This document shows, piece by piece, positions 46,795 to 59,449 of a DNA stretch of 64,000 nt. Both the position numbers and the translations under genes were made by a program. Source of the stretch: Gemmataceae bacterium (GTDB lineage: Bacteria; Planctomycetota; Planctomycetia; Gemmatales; Gemmataceae); the NCBI GenBank assembly GCA_022616435.1, contig JAKEET010000108.1, positions 48,430 through 112,429 on the forward strand, read 5' to 3'. Position 1 is the stretch's first letter. Each line of letters begins with the position of its first letter. The notes under the pieces are model-generated. The model was not told where the DNA came from. It saw nothing but the letters and a program-made list of their open reading frames with translations, and did not search any database.

Positions 46795-48348
46795 CTATGG
46801 AATCGTCGCGCGAACCTCCGCGGCGGGTTCAAAGAGCACGACGTCAAGCCCCGCGAACCGCTCGATTCTTGTTGGCCTCAACTCCAGCGCAGCCAGGAAC
46901 TGCCGAAAATCTTGGGGATAGGGCGGTCGCCAGCCATCGAGCGGCGGCGCGACGACCCACAACCGCTGGCCGCGCGCTTGCGCCCCGACGACCGCCAAGC
47001 GCGTGTGCGAACCGAGACATGACCTGGCTTTCTGGCAATACACTTCGAAGACTTCGGGATGAGAAATCCAACATCGGTCAGCTGGAAGCTTGTGGCGATC
47101 GACGAAAGCAAAAGCGCTCCGAAAATCGACCTTGGTGGCAACGACCACAAGGTATCGCGCCGCCCGAACGATTCCGGGACCAAGCAGAACGCCGGCCGCC
47201 AGCAGCGCGAGCGTGCACGACCGACGGGGCAGCGCACCGACGGCGGCCTCGACGCCGACGACCGCAAGCAGCCAGAGGCACGGAACCGCGTAGAACACGG
47301 TGCGATCGGCCATCGGATACCGGCCGGCCAGCGCCATGAGCCAGCCGAGAACGATCGGACTGCTCAGCAGGACAGCGAGGGCTGCTGAGCGGCGCCAGCA
47401 AGCTCCCGCGCCGATCAATGCAAGAAGCAAGAGTGGGATGCCGAGCGACGTCGTGCCGTGGTCTCCAATACGGACGAAGCGATCGACCGACCAGCGCAGC
47501 ATCGTGGCCGGGGTGTAGTCCTGGGGAAACCCGCCCCAGCCGATCCAATGTTCGTGGAGACCCGGATAGTAGAGGTGCCTGGCGTGGAACCACCACAGGC
47601 TCAGGATGGCGCCGGCCAGCACGGCGTTCAGGCCGAGCCAGTGCCACCAGGCGGTTGCTTCACGACGCCGCGCCGCGTCAACCAGCAGCGCGAGGCTGAC
47701 TCCGCCCAGGACCAGGACACTCGGGAACGACATCCACGGGGCGAGACCGGCCGCGACCAGCAATCCGATGCTGTACGCATTGCGGAGGGCGGCCGTTTCC
47801 GCCTGGAACAGCCGACCCAGCCCCAGCAGCACGATGATCTGGGTCAACAGGAAATCCAGGCTGTAGGGGCGAACCACATTTCCGTGAACCATGGCATGGT
47901 GGGAAACCGCGCACAATCCCACCGCCAGCAACGCTCCCCATCGGCCGGTGACGCGGCGGGCGACCGCGAACATGAGGAACAGCGCGGCCATGGAGCAGGC
48001 CACGGCGGGCAGCCGCATCGTCCATTCGCTGCCGCCCAAAACGGCATACAGACCCCGCAGCAGCCACAGGAACAGGGGCGGCATCACCACCTGCGCGCGG
48101 AGAGGCCCCAACAGCTCGCCAAAGTCGCGATCGAAAATGTTGATCAGCAGATAGGCTTCGTCATACCAGTACGACGGACAGCCGAGGTACTGGCGCAAAC
48201 GAATGGCGACGCCGGCCGCCAGCAGGCACGCCAGGAGCAGCGGCAGCCAGCGCTCCCTTGGCGCCGCCTGGCGCGAGTGGGATTCACTCTCCGGCGTCAT
48301 GGAGAGGGGGGCCTTGTTTCCGCGCATCCATTGCATCAGAGACTCCAT
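46795..48348 (-). CDS. Polytopic glycosyltransferase, GT39/ArnT-like
   Basis: About 517 residues; the start at ATG 48348 is tentative (48336 and 48300 are also in frame). After a cytoplasmic start there are ten or more hydrophobic helices. The first periplasmic loop has SYWYDEAYLL, where the D-E pair matches the catalytic acidic motif of lipid-linked-sugar glycosyltransferases (PMT/ArnT fold). It probably moves a sugar from polyprenyl phosphate to an envelope molecule. Its start overlaps the end of the phosphotransferase gene by 65 bases in another frame. Confidence 0.82.
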   Translation of the reverse strand: MESLMQWMRGNKAPLSMTPESESHSRQAAPRERWLPLLLACLLAAGVAIRLRQYLGCPSYWYDEAYLLINIFDRDFGELLGPLRAQVVMPPLFLWLLRGLYAVLGGSEWTMRLPAVACSMAALFLMFAVARRVTGRWGALLAVGLCAVSHHAMVHGNVVRPYSLDFLLTQIIVLLGLGRLFQAETAALRNAYSIGLLVAAGLAPWMSFPSVLVLGGVSLALLVDAARRREATAWWHWLGLNAVLAGAILSLWWFHARHLYYPGLHEHWIGWGGFPQDYTPATMLRWSVDRFVRIGDHGTTSLGIPLLLLALIGAGACWRRSAALAVLLSSPIVLGWLMALAGRYPMADRTVFYAVPCLWLLAVVGVEAAVGALPRRSCTLALLAAGVLLGPGIVRAARYLVVVATKVDFRSAFAFVDRHKLPADRCWISHPEVFEVYCQKARSCLGSHTRLAVVGAQARGQRLWVVAPPLDGWRPPYPQDFRQFLAALELRPTRIERFAGLDVVLFEPAAEVRATIP

Positions 48349-49396
48349 TCTCCGCCGCTCGTTCCAGAGACGATAGTTCTCGATCGCAGCGGTCCAGCAC
48401 TCCGCCCAGGCACGGCGCCGCGCCGCGCAGGATGAGGCGGCCCAGGCGCCGCACCGACTCGCGCCGGCGTTCTTCCGGTAGATAATCAACCGGGCTGGTT
48501 CCGTCAATTCGGGCAAGCAAGCCGGCGCCCCAGTGTGCGACCCCGCGTTGCTCCAGCTCCCCCAGACTTTGGCAACGCACTTCGGCGCGGTAACTTCGCC
48601 AAAACCCCTCAATCAGCTCGAAATAGCCCGAGCGCTGCCCCGGCCGCCGCACGGCCTTCAACAGCAAGTGCGTCAGAAACAACCCCAGGTCCATGGCCGG
48701 GTCGCCGAAGTGGGCCGTCTCATAATCGACCAGCATGAAGCCCTGGCCGTGCACGAGCATGTTTTTCGGCGTGTAATCGCCATGGCAAAGCGCATCCTGA
48801 CGCATCATCATGCTGTCGATCAGCGCCTGCACCGCGTCCGCGACTTCCGGCCGGCGCTCCTGAATCTTGCGATAGAACGGATCCACGCGAAGCTGCACGA
48901 ACACGGTCCGATCGCGAAAGACGCCGAACCTGCCGGGGTCCCGAGCCGTCGCCTCGTGCATCATGCCGAGCACCCGGCCGGCCCGCTCGCCCATGGCCGG
49001 ATCGATGTCGCCGGCCAGCAGGGATTCCTTCCAAACCGCCACCCTGCCCCTCGCTCCCTCCGGGGAAGAGGGATTGGGGATCGGCGCATGGCTCATCGCG
49101 AAGACGAAATTCTCCCGATCGGCAAACAAGACGCGCGGCACGGTCAACGGCGGCAGCCGATCGACAAGCGCCTGCATTACTTCCTGTTCGCGGTAGATGC
49201 GGTCCAGATCGCTGAACCAGGCGTCGCGCGTGCGCAGTTGCGGCCGCGACTGTTTGAGGACGAATGGCTCGCCGGCCGTTTCGACGCGCAGCACGACATT
49301 GGAGACGCCGCCCGACAACGCCTGCACCCGGGTCGCCGCGATGCCATGGCGCTCGCGCAAATACATCTCGGCGTTGGCAATATCGATCTCGTACAT
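48284..49396 (-). CDS. Aminoglycoside/choline phosphotransferase-family kinase
   Basis: 370 residues from ATG 49396; a TTG at 49402 is less likely. Protein-kinase-like fold: Lys in EPFVLKQSR, catalytic loop LCHGDYTPKNMLVHG with Asp and Asn, metal-binding Asp in MLVDYETAHFGDPAMDLG. It most resembles methylthioribose-kinase-like or homoserine-kinase-like small-molecule kinases. A repeat-derived segment (HAPIPNPSSPEGARGRV) is inserted in the hinge region. It is transcribed towards the glycosyltransferase. Confidence 0.88.
   Translation of the reverse strand: MYEIDIANAEMYLRERHGIAATRVQALSGGVSNVVLRVETAGEPFVLKQSRPQLRTRDAWFSDLDRIYREQEVMQALVDRLPPLTVPRVLFADRENFVFAMSHAPIPNPSSPEGARGRVAVWKESLLAGDIDPAMGERAGRVLGMMHEATARDPGRFGVFRDRTVFVQLRVDPFYRKIQERRPEVADAVQALIDSMMMRQDALCHGDYTPKNMLVHGQGFMLVDYETAHFGDPAMDLGLFLTHLLLKAVRRPGQRSGYFELIEGFWRSYRAEVRCQSLGELEQRGVAHWGAGLLARIDGTSPVDYLPEERRRESVRRLGRLILRGAAPCLGGVLDRCDRELSSLERAAENGVSDAMDARKQGPPLHDAGE
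49046..49086. repeat. CCCCTCGCTCCCTCCGGGG repeat inside the phosphotransferase gene
   Basis: In-frame segment CCCTCGCTCCCTCCGGGGAAGAGGGATTGGGGAT encodes IPNPSSPEGARGR, a form commonly seen where the CCCTCTCCC..GGGGAGAGGG class of dispersed repeat has entered genes. Related to 37085-37135. Confidence 0.65.
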
Positions 49397-49457
49397 GCGC
49401 AACTCATTGAGCCGGCGAGCTTGCTCGCAGGCGAAATGACCTCGGAACGACCGTGCG

Positions 49458-50240
49458 TCACCGCAGGAACCGGCCGCCGTTGATGTCGAGCACTGCCCCG
49501 TTGATGAAGCTGGCCGCGTCGCTGGCCAGGAACATCACGGCCGCGGCGACTTCCTCGGCCGTGCCGTTGCGGCCCAGCGGCGTCTGCTGCCGGTAACCGG
49601 CGAGTTTTTCCGGCGTGCTGTGGATTTCGTGATGGCGCGTCTCGATCACGCCCGGCATGATCGCGTTGGTCCGGACCTGCGGGGCCAGCTCCTTCGCCAG
49701 CGAGCGCGTCAGGATGTGGAGAGCGCCCTTCGCGGCCGCGTACGCCGCCGCCCCGCCGGAGCCGCCGGTCTGCATCGACAAGGTGAGGTTGTTGATGATG
49801 GCCCCATGGCCGCTGGCGCGCAGATGGGGTATGGCCCGCCTGGTCACGAGAAACGCGGAGGTCACGTTGACGTCGAACACCTGACGCCACAGCTCCAGCG
49901 GCATCTCCGCGAGCGGAACCATGTTCAACGGCGAGCCGGCGTTGTTGAACAGGATGTCGAGCCGGCCCTGCGCCTGGGCGAGGCGATCGACGACGGCGTT
50001 GGCCTGGTCTTCCACGGTCAGGTCGCCGGGCAGCAGCACGCCGTCGCTCCCCGCGGCGCGGATCGTTTGCAGAGTCTGGCGGGCGCCGTCCGCGCTCGAA
50101 TGATAATGGATGCCGACGAACGCCCCCGCCCGCGCCAGCGCGATGGCCGCCGCCTGGCCGATGCCGACGCCGGCGCCGGTCACGAGAGCGACACGCCCTT
50201 TCAGGCATTGTGAAGACGGGGATTCCATGGACGACATCAT
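49458..50240 (-). CDS. Short-chain dehydrogenase/reductase (FabG-like)
   Basis: 260 residues. VTGAGVGIG cofactor loop, NNAG, catalytic Ser region INNLTLSMQTG, and YAAAK with the catalytic Tyr and Lys. His after the Rossmann strand (IHYHSS) hints at NADPH. The C-terminus INGAVLDINGGRFLR is typical of FabG-like enzymes. It starts on an ATGA overlap with the small membrane protein gene. Confidence 0.92.
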   Translation of the reverse strand: MMSSMESPSSQCLKGRVALVTGAGVGIGQAAAIALARAGAFVGIHYHSSADGARQTLQTIRAAGSDGVLLPGDLTVEDQANAVVDRLAQAQGRLDILFNNAGSPLNMVPLAEMPLELWRQVFDVNVTSAFLVTRRAIPHLRASGHGAIINNLTLSMQTGGSGGAAAYAAAKGALHILTRSLAKELAPQVRTNAIMPGVIETRHHEIHSTPEKLAGYRQQTPLGRNGTAEEVAAAVMFLASDAASFINGAVLDINGGRFLR

Positions 50241-50758
50241 TTCCTATCGACGCCAAACCACCGGCCGAGTGTTTGCGTGATCGATTCTGGCTGCGGTGTC
50301 GAACCATGCCAGGTCATTGATATCTGCCTGACCCGATTGTCTTTGGCGAACGCAGCGTAGATGACCAGTTTCTTCCCCTTCCAGAACTTCTCGTCGTCCT
50401 GCAGGTGGCGGACATGTTGCTCGCGGAACGGCACGATATTCCTCCCCCTGGAACCCAAGATCGCCTCGACCTCGTGTTCGCCCATGCCGACGTGCAGTCG
50501 CCGATAACTCGCCAACGTGACGCCTGGTCCGAACGAGTCAAAATCAATCACGTTGAACACCAACACGAACATGGTCAAGACGACAAATGTCAAAAGAAGC
50601 CCCTTTGCCAGGACGCGCCTGCGATCCGCGATTGCCTGCTGATGTTTGGCTCTGATCTCGTGATACGAGGCTGGTCGACCCGTCTGGCCGCGCCCGGCGT
50701 CGCCAAACTTCATGGGGACGCAGCCGTCCGAACTGGATCGAGAGTCGCTGTCGGCCAT
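50237..50758 (-). CDS. Membrane-anchored hypothetical protein with BamE/SmpA-like domain
   Basis: 173 residues from ATG 50758. Residues about 55-75 form one membrane helix (GLLLTFVVLTMFVLVFNVI). The remainder has the pattern RLHVGMGEHEVEAILGSRG, as in BamE/SmpA-like small domains used across envelope proteins. A beta strand pair (KLVIYAAFAKDNRVRQISM) follows. No function is assigned. The stop overlaps the SDR start (ATGA), so the two are probably co-translated. Confidence 0.7.
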   Translation of the reverse strand: MADSDSRSSSDGCVPMKFGDAGRGQTGRPASYHEIRAKHQQAIADRRRVLAKGLLLTFVVLTMFVLVFNVIDFDSFGPGVTLASYRRLHVGMGEHEVEAILGSRGRNIVPFREQHVRHLQDDEKFWKGKKLVIYAAFAKDNRVRQISMTWHGSTPQPESITQTLGRWFGVDRK

Positions 50759-50811
50759 GGCACAGCCCCGCAGATACCATGGATCGCTTGATTCGCCGGC
50801 TCGTTGCCGCG

Positions 50812-51792
<981 letters not shown>

Positions 51793-52011
51793 GTTCCAAG
51801 ACCTCATCCGCCGGCTTGCTGCTCAGCGTTCGCGATGGATGACGCCCCTGGCCGAGTTTCCCGAACGCTAAACGGCAAGCCAATTATCCATCCAACTTCG
51901 ACCACCGCTTCATCTGTGGCTCCGAGTCGTCCGCGCTTCCCGCATTCTACTCGCCGCGCCGCGGCATGCGAGCGCCAAAAAAATCTTCACGCATTCCCCT
52001 CCGGAATCTCC

Positions 52012-52040
52012 TTGACCGGCGCACACCGTGCGTATACTTA
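52012..52040 (+). promoter_or_regulatory. Sigma-70-like promoter of speA
   Basis: TTGACC at 52012-52017 and TACTTA at 52035-52040 are 17 bases apart (TATACT at 52033 gives 15). Transcription would begin near 52047, which excludes the longest in-frame start at 52028. Confidence 0.55.
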
Positions 52041-52056
52041 TCACATACCGGTGTAC

Positions 52057-52068
52057 GGAAACGTTTCC
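52057..52068. promoter_or_regulatory. GGAAACGTTTCC palindrome at the speA transcription start
   Basis: Perfect 12-base palindrome with the central CG typical of LacI/GalR-family operators, about 10 bases past the predicted transcription start. A partly symmetric ATACCGGTGTAC lies directly before it. Candidate repressor site. Confidence 0.5.
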
Positions 52069-52192
52069 TCCTCTCTTGGCACACACAGAAGTGGAACAAC
52101 CCAACTCCAACTCAACGAACGGCGCCGTCGTCACCGCGGAGCGCGGGCGAGCGCCGGTTCCCGCGACATCTCCCTTCGCACCACGCGGCCCC

Positions 52193-54345
<2,153 letters not shown>

Positions 54346-54351
54346 GCTGCC

Positions 54352-54708
54352 ATGCGCTTCAAGCTCGACGAGAATTTGCCGGCCAGCTTGGTGGACGACT
54401 TCAAGGCCGCCGGACTCGACGCGGCAACATGTCGCGACGAGGGCATTGAAGGCGCGGGCGATCCAGCCATTGCAGCGCATGCCGTTGCCGAAGGACGGGC
54501 GCTCATTACTTTCGACTTGGACTTCGCCGACATTCGCCGCTATCCGCCCGGCGCCCATCCGGACATTCTGATCTTGCGGCTTCACAGCCAGGACATTCCA
54601 GCCACCAAAACGGCAATCGCCAAAGCCTTGCAGTCCGTGCCGCCGCATGATCTCCAGGGCAACACGGTGATCATCGAGGATTACCGGATTCGGATTCGGC
54701 GGCCGTAA
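54352..54708 (+). CDS. DUF5615 PIN-like toxin (Mut7-C/VapC45-like)
   Basis: 118 residues. MRFKLDENLPASLVDDFKAAGLDA has the N-terminal acidic pair (D, E) of the PIN-like fold, and ALITFDLDFADIRRYPP carries the further Asp residues. Predicted ribonuclease neutralised by the DUF433 protein. Its last 28 bases overlap the 3' end of the convergent WD40-like gene. Confidence 0.92.
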   Translation: MRFKLDENLPASLVDDFKAAGLDAATCRDEGIEGAGDPAIAAHAVAEGRALITFDLDFADIRRYPPGAHPDILILRLHSQDIPATKTAIAKALQSVPPHDLQGNTVIIEDYRIRIRRP

Positions 54709-56330
54709 GATTGCGGTTTGTTGCCTTCAATTGTGCAATGGTGCTTGTCACCCAATGGGGTTGCGCGGCGATCCTTGCTTTCGTTCATCCGCCAGCGTCT
54801 CAGAAGCAACAAGACGACGCCGACGCCGTGCGACCAGGTGACGGCCCAGAAGTAGGCGCGGTGAGGGTGGACCGACCAGACGTGCACCATGGGTTCGGCG
54901 TTTGGATTTGCGGGCTCGGTTTCAGTTACCAGTGTGCTCCCGTCGGCTGAAAGCACAATTGGGGGCGCATCTGTCCGGAACTGGGCCAGGTCAACTCCCG
55001 TACTCGGATTTGCTACCACGATAGTTGCTTCCGCGTGCGCCGGAAGCCAGTGCGGGCGAAGCTTCTCGAGAAAACGTTGCCAGAATGGCTGACGGCCAGT
55101 GTTCTTGTCTTGTCCCACGATTACAAATGATCGGTGGGTTGGCGGGCCATGGATAATGAGTGTTTCTTCCAAGTTGCTTGCTAGCTCGTCGATCCGAACT
55201 CCGGTCCCGAGGTCGCACATCACGAGGCGACCGTTGAGACTGCGGCAGAGTATCGACCTGGATGCTCTGTCAGTGGAAACGCCAGCAAGGCCCTGGTGCT
55301 CCCACAGTCTTTGCCCTGTGCCGAGATCCAGAACCTTGACGTTGCGCATCTTATCTCCGCCTTGACTTACGAATACTCGCGTGCTGTCTGGTGTAAACCC
55401 TCCGTAAGCGAAGTCGGGACCAGGCAACGACATCACGACCTTTCCGCTGTCGAGTCCGAACACGGTCAAGCCGCCATCGCCCAGTAACGACCATCGCATG
55501 CAGAATCGGCTATCGTCTGAAAATCCAACGACGAAATCCTTGTCGCGACCGGGATGATAATATGCCATTTGCGTTCGGCCGGTTTCAAGGTCCCACAACT
55601 CGGCGTTGCGAAATGCCTGGTCTCCCGTGGAGGCATCCGGCAAGACGTATGCGGCGCCCGTATGACCTACGACGAGCCATCTTTCGTTGCCAGAAGCTAT
55701 CATATGACAGCTGCCGCCGTAAAAGTCGATTTCTGACTCAAGTGCGATGTCCGCCTTGCCCGTTTCGACATTGACGAGTTCCAGCCAATGTTTGTCGGCG
55801 ATAAGGACTGCAAGCGATTCGTTCTTGATGAAGCCTAGCAACGGCTGAGTGAAACGGCGGGCAACACGCCGAGCGTTGACATCAATGACGACCGTGGGGC
55901 GAGGCCAGGAGTTCTTGATTGTGAACCAGCACCCCCGTGTTGAAAACTCACCGTCGCCCCCTGACTCATCGTTCGCGAGAGCAACCGTCCACTGATCGCC
56001 GTTCTTCCAGTCAACAAACATCACCCCGTTGCCCCGGGTAGACGCGAAATAACGATGATCGGGCGAGTTGGCCGGGTATCGCTCGAAATCAAAGTGACGC
56101 AGAATCATCCGCGCGCCCACGTCATGCACTTCCAGACGATAGATGAGGGAGTTCTCAAGTTCGCGACAAGTCACGAGCCAGTTCCCATCCGCACCGAGAT
56201 GCAAAATATCGTGTTTTCCCTCCAACCTGAACCGCGGCGTGTATCGCACCCAATGAAACACCGCCACCCCCACGGCCGCGAGCAAGCCGAGAAAGCACGA
56301 CCACGCGATCAGGCGGCGAAGGAGTTTCAT
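54681..56330 (-). CDS. Membrane protein with WD40/quinoprotein-like propeller
   Basis: 549 residues. An N-terminal membrane helix (LIAWSCFLGLLAAVGVAVFHWV) precedes a beta-propeller-like region with recurring patterns such as ILHLGADGNWLVT, AELWDLETGRTQ, VLDLGTGQRLWEH and VHVWSVHPH. A second helix (FWAVTWSHGVGVVLLLL) is near the C-terminus, so the propeller lies outside the cytoplasm. Codon use is less GC-biased than its neighbours. Function is unknown; a protein-binding role is likely. Confidence 0.75.
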   Translation of the reverse strand: MKLLRRLIAWSCFLGLLAAVGVAVFHWVRYTPRFRLEGKHDILHLGADGNWLVTCRELENSLIYRLEVHDVGARMILRHFDFERYPANSPDHRYFASTRGNGVMFVDWKNGDQWTVALANDESGGDGEFSTRGCWFTIKNSWPRPTVVIDVNARRVARRFTQPLLGFIKNESLAVLIADKHWLELVNVETGKADIALESEIDFYGGSCHMIASGNERWLVVGHTGAAYVLPDASTGDQAFRNAELWDLETGRTQMAYYHPGRDKDFVVGFSDDSRFCMRWSLLGDGGLTVFGLDSGKVVMSLPGPDFAYGGFTPDSTRVFVSQGGDKMRNVKVLDLGTGQRLWEHQGLAGVSTDRASRSILCRSLNGRLVMCDLGTGVRIDELASNLEETLIIHGPPTHRSFVIVGQDKNTGRQPFWQRFLEKLRPHWLPAHAEATIVVANPSTGVDLAQFRTDAPPIVLSADGSTLVTETEPANPNAEPMVHVWSVHPHRAYFWAVTWSHGVGVVLLLLRRWRMNESKDRRATPLGDKHHCTIEGNKPQSYGRRIRIR

Positions 56331-56435
56331 GGCACGCCCCGCCCACGAGTGTATCGCAAGCGAACGCGGCCGGCCAGGGAAACTTGCGCGACGTGCCGTG
56401 GGGTGAAGGGAACAGCGGCCGCCGCGGCGATGACC

Positions 56436-56861
56436 TCAAGGCAACGTGCTCACATGCCGCACGAACGCGAAATGTTGCTGCACGTTGTTCACGAGTTTGT
56501 TGTCAGCTGTAATGAACTCACATTTTTCGCGCTCTGCGAGAGCAAGATACAGGCAGTCATAGACACCGATTCGCAACTGTGACGACATGCCGATGGCTCT
56601 TGGAATCAGCGGTGCGTCGTCATGGAACCGTGGTGGCAGGACCATCACATCACCCCAAAGAACAGCCGCCTGACCCATGGGAACGCGCCCCTGACGCTCG
56701 GCACGGGTGAGGGCATGAGCGAGCTCGATGGAGAATACGCTCGGTCCATGCAGATCGTGAATCGCGTTGCGGAAGTCGTCGAGCAACAGAAGAGCTTTGG
56801 CGCTGTCGGGTTCAGGAACGACCCACTTGAATGCCACCGAGGTGTCGATGACGTATTTCAC
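56436..56861 (-). CDS. PIN-domain toxin (VapC family)
   Basis: 141 residues, MKYVIDTSVAFKWVV start. PIN acidic residues: Asp in VIDTSVA, Glu in FSIELAHAL, Asp in IGVYDCLYLALA and Asp in FITADNKLV. It belongs to the type that binds small non-AbrB antitoxins. The start overlaps the preceding antitoxin stop (ATGA), giving an operon. Confidence 0.92.
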   Translation of the reverse strand: MKYVIDTSVAFKWVVPEPDSAKALLLLDDFRNAIHDLHGPSVFSIELAHALTRAERQGRVPMGQAAVLWGDVMVLPPRFHDDAPLIPRAIGMSSQLRIGVYDCLYLALAEREKCEFITADNKLVNNVQQHFAFVRHVSTLP

Positions 56862-57079
56862 GGTTGAGGCAACTCGCCGCGCAACTCACGAATGATGTCG
56901 ACACCGATGTTCTGCACACCGTGCGTTGCCAGAATCTCCCGTCGAACTTTTTCGGCGCGCTCGTGAACCCGACGGGCGACTTCCGCCGGGACCGGCCGGC
57001 CGGCCGCGACGCAATCGGCGACCAGTTGGGCATCGGCCATCACTTCAGGAGGAATCGAGACGCTGGGTTTGTTTTCCAT
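56858..57079 (-). CDS. Antitoxin of the PIN toxin (short helical type)
   Basis: 73 residues from ATG 57079 (MENKPSVSIPPEVMADAQL). A helical middle (AEVARRVHERAEKVRREIL) is followed by THGVQNIGVDIIRELRGEL, a toxin-binding tail. The next gene upstream encodes a paralogue with the same tail pattern. No named DNA-binding fold is evident. Confidence 0.8.
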   Translation of the reverse strand: MENKPSVSIPPEVMADAQLVADCVAAGRPVPAEVARRVHERAEKVRREILATHGVQNIGVDIIRELRGELPQP

Positions 57080-57125
57080 GCGTGGATTCTGTCGCCTTCC
57101 AACCTGTGCGTCAAGCTCGATGCGA

Positions 57126-57389
57126 TCAGGAATGACCGAGTGTGACGTTCTCGTGGTCTCGGAGTTCACGGATCGCGGGGACGCCAATGTCGAGGATGCC
57201 GTGCTTCCGCCGGATTTCCTCGCGCTGCCGATCCATCGACTCACATGCCAGCCGCATGATCTCCGGGTCGCGACTCCCCTTCGCGGCACGGTCGGCGGCT
57301 TCTTGCAGCTCAGCCATCAATTCAGGCGTGATCTGATCGCCGTCACGTGCGGGCTGAGCTTGAGCCGATATCGGTGAGTTGCTTCCCAT
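57126..57389 (-). CDS. Orphan paralogue of the neighbouring antitoxin
   Basis: 87 residues from ATG 57389. Its second half, MDRQREEIRRKHGILDIGVPAIRELRDHE, matches the neighbour's pattern of charged helix, HG-x-x-(D/N)IG, then I-RELR. No PIN toxin is attached to this copy. It may be a leftover of a second toxin-antitoxin pair or an extra antitoxin that protects against the adjacent toxin. Confidence 0.75.
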   Translation of the reverse strand: MGSNSPISAQAQPARDGDQITPELMAELQEAADRAAKGSRDPEIMRLACESMDRQREEIRRKHGILDIGVPAIRELRDHENVTLGHS

Positions 57390-57485
57390 GACACAATTCT
57401 CTGGCCGCACTGGAGGTGGGTCAAGATCGGACTGTGGCCGATTGCGTTGCCGCAACGGCAAGCTGGCGAAGCGCCGGCGATGGGA

Positions 57486-58360
57486 TCAGTCGTTCCATCC
57501 CGGCAACCACGGTTGGACCATCGAAGCCAGCCGGCAGCGAGCCCCCGGCCGCCGCCCGGTCGTCAGCACCGCGCTGGGCGCGTTGTGGCGGGCGACGTGG
57601 ATCTCAGCCCCCTGGCCATGGCGTCGCAACGCTGCAGCCGCCGCGGCGTGGGCCAGTCGCGGGTCGTTGCATTCCCGGCTCAAGTGCAAGAGCACTACGT
57701 GCCGCGTCCGCCCCGGCTCCGTGTTCCGCAGCACGTGCGCCAGCAGCCGGGCCGCCTGATCGTTCGACAGGTGCCCGCGATCGCCCAGCACCCGCTCGAT
57801 CAGCATCCGCGGGCGGCCGCTGGCGCGTTCCATGGCGACGTCGTGATTGAATTCGACCGCGACGATGTCCGCCTCGCACAAATGCCGGGCGACGCTCTGC
57901 GACCACGAGCCCAGATCGGTCGCGTAACTCACCGTGCCGGCCGCGCCCTCGATGCGAAATCCGCACGTCGGCTCGTCGTCGTGCGACACCGGGAACGGCA
58001 CGCACTGGAACGGACCGAGCTCGATGGGCGCGAACGCCTCATAGGCGCGGACGAGGTTGGCCGCTTCCAAGGCCTGGAAGCGCATGCTGTGGCGGCGCAA
58101 GGTTTCCGCGTGCTGCCGATGACAGTAGAGCGTGATGCCGCGCCGCAGCAGCTGTTTCAGCGTGTTCCTGGTCCAGTGATCGGAGTGGGTGTGCGTCAGC
58201 ATCGCGGCCCGGACGCGCTCCCAGCCGGCGCCCGCGGCGGCCAGGCCTTTCGCCACGCGGCGCGGTCCGAGCCCAACGTCGAGCAACACTCCGAAGCCGT
58301 CGGCTTCCAGATAGCTCGCGTTTCCCGAACTGCTGCTGCCAAGGACACAGAAGCGCAGAG

Positions 58361-58364
<4 letters not shown>
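57486..58364 (-). CDS. Metallo-beta-lactamase-fold hydrolase (YycJ/WalJ-like)
   Basis: 292 residues, MTLRFCVLGSSSSGNASYLE start. Metal motif THTHSDH and further ligands (YATDLGSWS, FNHD, LLHLSRECND) fit the YycJ/WalJ-like phosphodiesterase or nuclease group. It is co-transcribed with the ABC ATPase by an ATGA overlap. Confidence 0.88.
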
Positions 58365-59302
<938 letters not shown>

Positions 59303-59449
59303 GATGCGTCCCTTGGAGACCGACGCGCAAGCGAGGGCGTCCGCCTCGCCGACCGTCTGCTTCAGAATCAACGACACGGAATATGATAAGGACATCCTCA
59401 TCCCATGGCGCGCGCTCCGCCGCCTCACGCAATAGAGAAGATCTCGTCG

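Larger units (their letters stand above)
51793..52192. other. Intergenic and leader region between galE and speA
   Basis: Contains a degraded TTTCCCGAACGCTAAACGGCAAGCC repeat (about 51849-51880), a fragment of the CTTCATCTGTGGCTCC family near 51909, and then the speA promoter and palindrome. Codons from GTG 52091 are in frame with speA and could be its N-terminus. Confidence 0.5.
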
